62,000 nucleotides of DNA from Phoronis australis (lineage: Eukaryota > Phoronida > Phoronidae). The position numbers were made by a program, and so were the translations under genes. The stretch lies in the NCBI GenBank assembly GCA_002633005.1, contig NMRA01000409.1, positions 249,831-311,830 of the forward strand. The letters run 5' to 3'. The notes below the pieces were generated by a model. It was not told the origin of the DNA. It saw only the letters and a list, made by a program, of their open reading frames with translations, and did not search any database. Below, piece by piece: positions 1 to 11,000 of the stretch (within the stretch, counting starts at the first letter, position 1; each line of letters begins with the position of its first letter).

Positions 1-400
1 AAATATGGACACCGAAGAGACTGTCGAGATCACGTACGCAGACGATGAAACATTTGATTGGTCTAGCTCAGCCAATAGCGACATGCTCTTTTAGAGTGGG
101 CAGGAAAATGAATTGATTGACAGGCTGGCAGCACCAATCTTGGATGGCCTGTTAAAGTGGGCGGTGAGAATTATTGTTTGATTGAACTTGGCCCATAGTT
201 TTAGAGTGGGCGGGAAAAAGTTTAGTGAATGACAGGCTGGTCAGCACCGATCAGGGTTGTGCTGGGTTGGGATAGTCTGGTTTATGGCTGATCTTCAGGA
301 ATACAAACAGTGAGGCATTTACTTCGTCTAGGTTGGCCAATAGCGATGTGCTGTTTTAAGATTGGGCGGGGAAAGTTAACTGAAGTTGAAGTGAAAATAA
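1..400. repeat. Degenerate ~130-base repeats
   Basis: Three loose copies of a unit with GGCCAATAGCGA, TTTTAGAGTGGGCGGGAAAA and TGACAGGCTGG phrases. No gene seen. Confidence 0.75.
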
Positions 401-1007
401 AGCTGTGCTCTGAACTCAAGACTCAAAATTAACATATTTTTCTCTTCTACTTTTCTGTGAACTTGAGTTAAGCGTGTATGTTCGTGTGCTCAAGTACATT
501 GTTGTATACGTGCATGAGTGTGCAGTCTTTACTTGCCTTGATGACCCTGGCATTAACTCATTCACTTCTGGGGTGTTTTGAGAACATCATTTCCCAGCGT
601 AACTCGTAATGCGGGCATGGCTGTGAAAGATTTAAAGCTACAAGTTTGAGTGAGAACTTGGTATCTCGGACTTTTGACAGACGTTTGTAGCTCAAACCAA
701 GGTCATCTAGTGCAAACTTGGACTTCTAGAAACTTGTTTATGCAAACTTATTGACTGGTGCACAAAAACATTCACTTAACTCAAGTAAAACAGGAAACGT
801 TAAGTTGATAGAAGTGGAAATGGGAATCTGACTTCTTGAGTTGATTGACAGCTGCTGAGGTAATCAATGGTGCTGTGCCATGTATGAAGTGATGATAGAT
901 CTGTTTTAAGGAAGATTGACAATCTACAAGCTCCTCCAGACATGGGGGGTTCTTTACAGGTATGTCTATGTGGTAGGAAATGCGTAGTAACATGTTTGGC
1001 GATGTGC
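401..1007. other. Noncoding, nothing recognised
   Basis: Short frames without recognisable domains. Confidence 0.6.
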
Positions 1008-1772
1008 TGTCTTGGCCCAATATGCTGTTTAGTATCTTTGTTCCGTTTTATCTGGAATTGATGAATTCGTAGTTACATTATATCGCGATTCATTTATAAT
1101 TCGCTGCAGCTTCAAAGTTTAGGAAAGGATGTGAATTTGGTAAATGTATATTCTGTAAAACTGTTCCCACCATACTAAAAAACAGCTTAAAAACAGTTGG
1201 CTGTGCTTTGCTATATGTTAAACGAGGGAAATTAATGTGAAAATTTGAAAATCAACAATTTATGTGATGTCAGGTTGGGCCTGGCTAGAATTTCCACTTC
1301 ACTGATGATGTCGACTCTGCCAGGCAAGATCACAATCCTATGCTCTGTCCGTGACATCACGTAGCGGGAGACGAGGAAAGTGGTATATTTTACTTTGAAA
1401 TTCAAATTTCTCATTTTTACAAAGCCGGTGCTGAATTCAATTAGATTTTTGCTATACGTTCATTATACACAAAGTGAAAACTGAAAAGCTAGACAATTGG
1501 TGGGAACCCTTTAAATATGTTCGTATGTATTCAAAATGTTTTTGAACCTTTTTTCTTGCTGCTTGTGATATTTATAATCAAGAATCTTAACTTTTAATTT
1601 TAATTTAATACATATTTTTACGATGTATCTGTATCATTGCACACTGCCCTGCTCTTTATATAAGTCATTTGCCTTTACCCACTTGCAAGTTGGTCTTAGT
1701 CACGCGAACTCCATCAACCAGCACAAATTCAGGACCATATCCAAAATGGGTGTCTGACAATGGACTATCTTA
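1008..1772. repeat. Redundant contig end, left copy (pairs with 1774-2537)
   Basis: 765 bases repeated across the N at 1773 with about a dozen differences. No gene lies in it. Confidence 0.92.
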
Positions 1773-1773
1773 N

Positions 1774-2537
1774 TGTCTTGGCCCAATATGCTGTTTAGTA
1801 TCTTTGTTCCGTTTTATCTGGAATTGATGAATTCGTAGTTACATTATATCGCGATTCATTTATAATTCGCTGCAGCTTCAAAGTTTAGGAAAGGATGTGA
1901 ATTTGGTAAATGTATATTCTGTAAAACTGTTCCCACCATACTAAAAACAGCTTAAAAACAGTTGGCTGTGCTTTGCTATATGTTAAACGAGGGAAATTAA
2001 TGTGAAAATTTGAAAATCAACAATTTATGTGATGTCAGGTTGGGCCTGACTAGAATTTCCACTTCACTGATGATGTCGACTCTGCCAGGCGAGATCACAA
2101 TCCTATGTTCTGTCCGTGACATCACTTAGCGGGAGATGAGGAAAGTGGTATATTTTACTTTGAAATTCAAATTTCTCATTTTTACAAAGTCAGTGCTGAA
2201 TTCAATTAGATTTTTGATATACGTTCATTATACACAAAGTGAAAACTGAAAAGCTAGACAGTCGGTGGGAACCCTTTAAATATGTTCGTGTGTATTCAAA
2301 ATGTTTTTGAACCTTTATTCTTGCTGCTTGTGATATTTATAATCAAGAATCTTAACTTTTAATTTTAATTTAATACATATTTTTACGATGTATCTGTATC
2401 ATTGCACACTGCCCTGACCTTTACATAAGTCATTTGCCTTTACCCACTTGCAAGTTGGTCTTAGTCACGCGAACTCCATCAACCAGCACAGATTCAGGAC
2501 CATATCCAAAATGGGTGTCTGACAATGGACTATCTTA
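1774..2537. repeat. Redundant contig end, right copy
   Basis: Second member of the pair around the N at 1773. Confidence 0.92.
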
Positions 2538-2926
2538 GGGAACGCTTTGTATTTCTCTGCTGCAGCAATTCAAAAGTGTCCATACAGGAGGGGCCTAGTG
2601 TGCGGTTGCATGAAACGTTCCCAAATAGGTACTACACTACGTTACCTAAATCTTTTACGCATTTCTGGGCTTGTTAATTTCCCTATTACTTTATCGTTAC
2701 TATGAGCTCGTCTGGTGTTATTTTCTAGGGTTATATCTCACACTGGAGTCCTTATTTCAATATGAATTGAATAAACTAATAAAAGACTTCCCAATAGTCC
2801 TTAAATTAGAGGTCTTACGTGAAATGCGGCTTATTCCATATTGTCAATAATTGCAAACATTTAATCTCAGAAGTTCAATGGCCCAGATGTCCACTACTAA
2901 GTCTGATTGTATTTCTGTATTCGACC

Positions 2927-3110
2927 GGTGGTCCTGATGACTCAGTGGACTAGAGTGTCTGCACAGTTAGCAGAAAGTCCTGGCTTCGAGTCCCGGTTGT
3001 GGCTGAAATCTTCAGACTCATATTCATTCAGTTTTGTGATGTGGCCAACAGGTGGCGTGCTGACCGGACTTAGAATGTTTGTGATGTACATTCCCATGTG
3101 AGTTTAAGAA
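2927..3110 (+). mobile_element. tRNA-derived SINE
   Basis: Box A-like TGACTCAGTGGACTAGAGTG (about 2938) and box B-like GGCTTCGAGTCCC (2982) are about 45 bases apart, with a tRNA-unrelated tail after them. The short open frame across it is incidental. Confidence 0.7.
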
Positions 3111-6100
3111 ATATGTATTTATATATTATCAATAATGTTAAGAATTCAACGTAGAGTTTACCCTTGATACATTTATGTCTCAAATTTAAGAATTGATTTT
3201 AAAAGGAAGAAATAATGTACAGTGTTAGCACTGATGTGCAAATGTGCTGACTATTTAGGGAACAGTCTAGTCCCTTCCTGGGTCAGTTTCATGCAGCTAC
3301 TCACTGACCCCCTCTGGATCTGTGCCTGGTAAAAGTATTAGACTGTGAACGCTACCTGTTTTGCTTGCTTCAGCATTTTTGTCCGTGTGTTTAACCAAGT
3401 TTATCATGATTGTAAATATCTTGATTCATTTGTCTTAATCAGGGGTTGTTTTTTCTGTTAGTTTAACTTTACGCAATCACATTCCAATATTAATATAATT
3501 CATCCATCGTTATTTAGTGGATTTCATTGTTTCTGAAAACCATGGATTATTTGGGTGGGTACTGTCATACACAGAGACAGTTAGGCTTAGGCAAATCGCA
3601 AACTTGAAACTTGAATGAATATACTAAAACTCTGTTATCTATATTGATAAAAATGAATCATTAAACTTAGTTCAGTTCACAGTGAACTTAAGAAACACAC
3701 GAATTTGCCATGTTGATGAAACTGAGATGCTTATTTGTAGTGCAAAATCAGGATTTAAGGTGCCGCTGCGTGTGGTTTTATGAGTTGGAAGTTGTAAATG
3801 GTTTTCAAACCTGCATTTGTCAGTTGAAGTTGATAGTAGTCATTCAGTCATTCACTGCCTCGTTGTTTAGAACAACTGCCAACTTCAAATTATGTCCAGT
3901 GCAACTAACAATGTCATTGCCCATACGTAAATCATATCACATCTATGTGGTGTACATATACTCTAATTTTAAACACCTATTTTCAGTTATTCATAGCTTT
4001 CATTTTCAGTTCAGGGAACAGTCTGATGGTTCTGTGGCTTTAAGTAAGAGGTGCGCATTTAAGTGGGTTTATGCTCAAGATTGTTCACATACAACTGCAA
4101 CAGACATTGGCTTGGTTCTTGACATCCATTTTGTGAATGAAACTTGGAAGTGAAATTTGCACTGAATCTTGGATTGTGTAATATGCCGATTGTCTCCTGT
4201 GCAGTACAATTGCATGGAAAAAAAGGGTGTGCACAATTATAGTCCAGACTGGCCATTATCATGTTGCCATTTAAGTCGTAATATTGCGTCACAAATTTCA
4301 GAAACTGTGTTTGTGCAATCATAGGTGCACATAATTCTTCACTTATTTAGCAAACAGTATGGCCGACAAGAGAAATTTTATTTTGTTAAATTTCTCGATG
4401 AAGATAAAGATTAAGAAAGTTTTAGTCAATTGCTGGTATGGTTTGTACTGCGTAGATGTGGTAAAACAACTTTTGGTTAATATCCATTGTTTCCAGTTAA
4501 ATAATAAGCAATTGAAAATATAGAAAATGATATTTTTGGCAATTTAGTACAAAATCAGTGAAGAATTACTGCATGACAGATGAAATTCATGTGATGTAAT
4601 TGAACTTGTGATATTTATTAACTTAAGTCTTTAGGTTGTGGGAAATTTTGTGAATGATTGAGGTGTAATTTGTGATATGTTATCTATTTATTTCTCATTG
4701 CAATGAAGTGATGTTTGTAGCAGATCATTCCAATATGACATGTTTCTGATCTACTGTAGTTTCCGTTGTTTTAAAACAAAGCAGTATGTGATGTTTTAGC
4801 TTAACTTCGTGTTTGTGTTATCAAATGTCATACACTGGATTGTAACTTAGGTATGGCGCACACTATGAGCCACAGGCTTGACCAGCTGCCTCAAGAGCCT
4901 GTAAGCTAAGCATATAACTCGGGTTGAGGCCTGAAAGTAATGCAGTTGAATAAACTAGCCCACTGCACATTTCCATTGGTGTAAACAACTTAAGTAACAC
5001 TCACAAATATTACTGAGATGAAAAAAATTCGTCAAGTCATTCTCCGACTAAATATTTCTGTCCGAGTAGGTGTAATCACGCATTTAAGTACGTTTGATTT
5101 GAAAGCTTGGCAGGAGGTAATGCGAGAACACACTGGGCCACATTACATCGGATTACGAATTTGCATCCCGTTCTTTATTGAGAGCAACCGTCACGGCATC
5201 CTCGTTTCTGGTATTAATAATAATATTCCGTCACATCTCAAAAACTTAGAACTGAAAGTCAACGTTATTTATACAAAATTCCCTTCCCTCCAATTGAGCT
5301 GCGCCAAGTGAAGCCCTACTGAAAACTCCACAGTGTCTATGTTTTTAAAATATCAAAGGTACACCATTCAAGAAATTCGAACCACCAACTTAGGCATTTC
5401 TCAGTAGATGGAGCAGTTTGATGATGCATTTCTTAACATCAACCAATCCAAAGGTCCAAACAGAATGTCCAGATGACATTGATACTGTTAACCAATGAAA
5501 AGCCATGTTACGTGATCGTTCCGCAGTGCCACCTCTTGTAGTACAGGGAAAGAGCTAGACAAGTGTACGGAAAATTTAGAACTGTAAAATTTCACACACT
5601 TTCTTAAGAAATGCTACTGATGTCTAATGTGCAATTACAGTTAGTGTCCATAATGAAGAACAGGAGATCTTTATCAAATAAATGTTTATTTTTCTCAGAA
5701 ATTTGATAAAAAAACAAATCCATCAACAGGTATCCTTCACACCATGTGAAAATTACCTGGAATGTTTTGAGTTTGAAAAAAATGTCTCAAACGTTGGCCG
5801 AACAAAAAAATTTTACTGCCTGCTTCTGCCAACTTGTCACATGACACACAGTTACAACTTGTCACATGACACACAGTTAAATTACAACTTGTCACATGAC
5901 ACACAGTTAAATTACCACAAGTCTTTCTCTACAATCGCATGAAACAACTGCTAACTAGAAATAATATAATAAATATGTATGAATAGACAATTTCAAAAGT
6001 AACAAAGGAATGGTTACAGAATGTATGTGATTCGATGTAAAATAATGTAGGACCTTACAGACAAGTTTGTATTTAGCCAAATATTAATGAAACTATACAA

Positions 6101-7330
6101 TATGTAATTTCTGAAGGTAGAAACTCCGTAGAGTTTGATATTTGACTTTTTTATCAATCTGCCATTAATTGGATTACATAAAAGTCTTATTTTTTATAGC
6201 CACTGGAAAATTTCTAAAACAATTCCTAAAGTCATTCTGGAGTAAAGTGAATGAAGCAGCGCATCTGAAAGTTTCGTATGAATCCGATCGGCCATTTCCG
6301 AGATATGATGTTGCGAAGTTCGCCAAATTTGGACACTTTTCTAGTAAAAGTCCTACATAGCCATGAGTAACGTGTTAGAACAATACAATACAATACACAA
6401 TTGAAAACTCACAAAACAGCTATCTTGATTCAATTTATAAAACTATTTATACAATGTATACACTAACAAACCAGTTGTCATTAAAACCATACCCCTCATA
6501 AAATGTGAGGAATTCATAATTATACAGTGGTATCTAATTTAACATGTACAAAAACACGAGGACGGAATGTTCTATAAACCATGTACAAATTAGACATAAA
6601 AATCGGTTCCCAAGGACGAAATTAAATTTGGAAATAACTTTCATCAAATGTGTAATACGGTATTAAAAAATTAAAGCAAAAACCAGGTGTAACGCTGAGT
6701 CACAGTGATTACATGAAGAGTTGCTTTACTAGACAATCATTCTTAACATAAGATTACAGTTTCCAATAATCATACAAATTAGGCAATAACAAGTACAAGG
6801 ACATGGGAAAAAAGTTTACATAAAGCTAACGAGATTGCCTAACCTCATAAATGGAAATAATATTAAACCATCTGTTCATAATATAAATTATACAACCATG
6901 GTAACTGAGATTTCGCGCCACCTCAGAGGGCATTAAAATCCTATGTCCCCCTTAAACAGATATTTTGAAATTCCAACACAAACGTCTTACAGTCAGACGA
7001 CGAGGTAATTACTTTACTCTGTAGTCTCACAAAATTATAACCAGAGTCACAGACTTCAAACTCGGCCATTTGCAAATTTGACCAACATAAAGCGTGTCAA
7101 ACTTCGGACTCAAATAAGTCAAGTTAACAATGGTGAATATTCCTGATAAGGTAAAGCTGCAATGAATGAATTCCAATCGGGTCATGATGTTATGAGAAAT
7201 CAAGAATGCTAACTTGCCAAAACAAAGGGTTCAACCACAAAACATCAACTAAAAAGCAGTTATGACAACGGTGCTGCACAGGGTTTTAAGAGATTCGATG
7301 TGAAAACCACTGAGGTAAAACAGGTAAGCA
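3111..7330. other. Intergenic, no gene recognised
   Basis: It contains frames up to about 147 codons but none with a domain, convincing splice context or composition distinct from surroundings. It includes the tandem repeat at 5831-5910. Confidence 0.55.
5831..5910. repeat. Three tandem copies with TCACATGA E-box core
   Basis: The unit AACTTGTCACATGACACACA plus GTTA occurs at 5831, 5856 and 5886. Each contains TCACATGA, which matches the extended E-box bound by MITF/TFE-type bHLH-zip factors. Confidence 0.9.
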
Positions 7331-7336
7331 TTTATT
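7331..7336 (-). terminator. Candidate polyadenylation signal for the laminin gene
   Basis: AATAAA on the minus strand, about 580 bases downstream of the laminin stop. It is the first such hexamer met after the stop codon. No transcript evidence is available here. Confidence 0.45.
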
Positions 7337-7479
7337 GCTGACATAAATTAAGTGCTACCAATTGGAAACTTAGTCATTTTCCAGTCAAAGTGAAAATAGA
7401 GTCATCAACAAACAAACTAAGTATCCAATAGCAACAGCCTCTTGCTAATCAAGATTTTTTGGGAGAAATCATGGAGCAG

Positions 7480-7758
7480 GGGCCCGTCTCTAGAAGGGAT
7501 TATTGGCTTCATCGTTTGACTTTTGACCAAATATCGGTATGCGGAGGACTTAACCAGTGTCACCAAAACGGGTTAAGGTTGAATGTCAACTGTCCAGGAC
7601 TTGAGGTCAAAATAAAGAAATCGGTAGTATAGACAGAAATAAAACATTTTAAGAAATGCAAAAGAGAAAAAAATAAGCATTTGGCTATTTGTAATCAGAT
7701 TTTTTACTTTTGGTTAGCCATAAGACAAAAGCCCATAGTCTCTTCTAGAAACAGGCCC
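7480..7758. mobile_element. MITE with ~30-base terminal inverted repeats
   Basis: The left end reads GGGCCCGTCTCTAGAAGG and the inverted right end GGGCCTGTTTCTAGAAGA, continuing with similarity to GGCTT over about 30 bases. It is 279 bases with no coding capacity. It sits between the laminin stop and its candidate poly(A) signal, so probably in the 3' UTR. Confidence 0.75.
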
Positions 7759-7915
7759 AAGGGCTACATGCTTTTTGTTCCACTACGCCACCTGTTGGAG
7801 ACCTATGAAGAGACAAAGTTGTGTCCCTTCTGAAAATTGAATTGGGCAGTTCCTCGCAATCATACACTCAGACATTCTACGAAAACGAGTTTCTGAACTA
7901 AGAGATCCAACACGA

Positions 7916-8049
7916 CTAAGGCTTACAAGAATTTGGATCGGCAGACTCGAATGTTGAAATCACGCTATCCAATTCGCCTTCTAAACTGTTGATTTCTGCT
8001 TGGAGAGCTGAGATCTGAAACCTCTGTTGTCTGTACAAGTCAAGCAGTG
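7916..8049 (-). CDS. Laminin exon 31: coil end, C-terminal cysteine and stop
   Basis: Acceptor GATTGTTCTTCTAG, phase 1, stop TAG at 7916-7918. It encodes [20 protein letters not shown] and ends [10 protein letters not shown] single cysteine right at the end of the coil is the beta/gamma disulphide position. The tail is only two residues long, as in beta chains, and lacks the Glu third from the end that gamma chains use for integrin binding. No LG domain is possible after the stop. Confidence 0.93.
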
Positions 8050-11000
8050 CTAGAAGAACAATCAAAACACAGCTCATTAAAATAAGAACTCAGATTTATG
8101 GCAAACATGTTAGACCAAGCCTAAATGATTTGGACACAAAATGATATAAAAATCAATAGCAAATTCTTAGAGAAAAAACTCAATTATAAAATTTTTTACT
8201 CCAGCTTCGTACAAGAACATGCGCATTAAGTTTAGGACAAGTACAAAAACACTCTTTTTACTGGGATGACCATACAACAAACACGCCAATAACTCATCTG
8301 CTAAAAAGCAATGTTAATTAATTAAAAATAAATCAATTCATTCTAATCTGTCCAAACTGTTATTCGCAATGACATTAACAATAAGTCATACTACAACAAA
8401 ACAGCTGATATCAAAACCAGGTGGAGGCATGCACATAATATAATTCAATGTTGATATAGGTTAGATTAGCCCCAACACCCACACAGGGTGCATTAGCCCC
8501 AACACCCACACAGGGTGCATTAACCCCAACACCCACACAGGGTACATTCAAAAGAGCCCTGGTAGATGCTGCATGTATGAACAGTAGTTTTCGAAATAAA
8601 CTGGATAACAGTGAAATTTGGCAGTGAACAGTCTTTACCCACAAGACCGACATTAGCTTTCTACCACGATCTACTTTCTACTTTAATTCTGGTAAAAATC
8701 TCAACAAAATTTCAATAAATTTTGCCCCATCCACGTTCTCAAAATCAAGACAACTTACCACGCAAATTTAATCCATAAATAAACAATTAGCACCTAAGAA
8801 CAATAATGTGACGTTCAACCCAACAAAAGTTACACAAAAAAGCTATTTTTTGCAACAAAGGTTCATTAGTTGGAAAAATATGTTTATCCAAGTTTGGCAG
8901 AGTTCTGTCCAGCTGATTTTGAAAACTTCTTTACACAGAGGCCCATAACACCAATGACGTGTACTGCTACACAGAAATAATTTATATAAATCATTGCTTG
9001 CACAAGTAACCAGGTGGCGACACCTTCCAATGATAAAAGAACTGCTCCCTTTGAAGGAGTTCAAAACTTCATTGCTCAGAAATCCATAAAATGCCAATCA
9101 CACTAAGGTGAATATGAATTTCCTCACATTGTAGTTAGCTTTTGTATTAAATGGTAACCTGTATCTCTAATGAATAATAAAAAAAAAATTTGAATCTTCT
9201 GAAATGAACAGAGTGGGCCAAACATAATTCAAATGACTTGAACGCGAGTCACGATGACTGATCGCGATTTCGACAAAGTGATCGAAACAACACCTGTTAA
9301 GATTCCATGGAGATTTAGTTAAAATTGAACTGGGTAATTGTTGAAAAGAAATGGATTATTTTTAAATAGTTGCAGTCTTTTTACATTGAAAGTTTTTGAC
9401 ATTGCCTATTCTAATATGTAAAGTTCTGTATCTAGCGTAGCCAAAACAAGCACTTACAAGAGCAGTGGGCTCTGAACACGACAGTTTTAACCATAAGCCT
9501 GTATTCAAAATAAGACAGTCAAACAAGAGCATTGTGGGAAATATTTGCATACCCGACAGAGTGCCCACACCAGGCTCATTTGTGACTATGTCCCCTGCCT
9601 CCTTGAGGTACTTTGACAAGACATCTAGCCTTGTTGAGGCGTCCCGTAAATCATCTTGTGCAGTGGAAGCTGTGGCCCGCTCGGCAGATGTCTTCTGGGA
9701 AGTTTGTTTGGCATCGGAGACCAATTGGTTCAGGGTCTAAAATTAAATTACAAAATAACAATAAATGTAACAGAGCGTATCAGCACTAGCTGTGACAAAA
9801 TGGTGATTATGATGACGATGATGATGGTGACAGTGATGACAATGCTGAGAATGATGATGACAATGGTGACAATGAACAGATAAGGACGGTGATGATGACG
9901 CTGATGGGGGCAATGATCACTGGTATGTACTTGGCTTTACGAGTAATGCGCTAGGGTATAAAGCTTCTGACAGACTACCGCAAACACAAGGAAGACTGCA
10001 ACCAATCTGTACACACAAGTGGTCCAAAAGCAAAGGACTGCATAGTCAGTGTGACTATTTTCAGTAAACTCACACCATGTATTCTTTTATTGCATACATG
10101 AACTACTTACTAAATAGCATACCGTATCACTGTTCCAAAATTACAGAAATTAAACTTCTTTATATTAAATTATATACCTGTCCACCTTTCAACTGATTCG
10201 CGACTAATTATTCTCCAGGTCCTACACAACTGCCGTGATTACAACTTTGACGTGACGTGAAATTTTAATTTTAATGTTAACGGCAACTGCTACAGCCATT
10301 AAAAGTCCAGATAGTATCAACATAATTACTTTCTCTGCCTCGTTGACTGAGTCAAGTGCCTTCTGGGAAGTATTTCGTCCAGACTCCACAAGAGCCTTGG
10401 TCAGTTGGTAGCTCTGCTCTATACCCAGAATCTCAGACTTGAATCGCTGCAGCTGGTTGTTGGTGGAAGTGCCACTAGATGTCGCTAGTATTGCCTTGTC
10501 CTTTACCTGAAAGAAACAACATGCGGACTTTAATGCCATCAAATCTGCAATAAAGTCAATTAAAAAAAAACGTGCAGTTTTCTGTGCAGTTTTAAGCAGT
10601 AGTCTGGTATACACTAGAAATGAGAAGAATNTGTGACAAAACGGTGATTATGATGACGATGATGATGGTGACAGTGATGACAATGCTGAGAATGATGATG
10701 ACGATGGTGACAATGTACAGATAAGGACGGTGAAGATGACGCTGATGGGGGCAATGATCACTGGTATGTACTTGGCTTTACGAGTAATGCGCTAGGGTAT
10801 AAAGCTTCTGTCAGGCTACCGCAAACACAAGGAAGACTGCAACCAATCTGTACACACAAGTGGTCCAAAAGCAAAGGACAGCATAGTCAGTGTGACTATT
10901 TTCAGTAAACTCACACCATGTATCCTTTTATTGCATACATGAACTACTTACTAAATAGCATACCGTATCACTGTTCCAAAATTACAGAAATTAAACTTCT

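Larger units (their letters stand above)
9791..10630. repeat. Redundant contig end, left copy (pairs with 10632-11469)
   Basis: 840 bases nearly identical to 10632-11469, with a few substitutions and small indels, separated by one N at 10631. This is typical of two alleles left side by side by the assembler. Confidence 0.9.

Noticed and set aside
3710-4153. 147-codon plus-strand ORF
   Set aside because: No domain, no signal peptide, composition like flanking noncoding DNA, and no splice partners found.
5018-5311. 97-codon plus-strand ORF
   Set aside because: No recognisable domain or supporting context.
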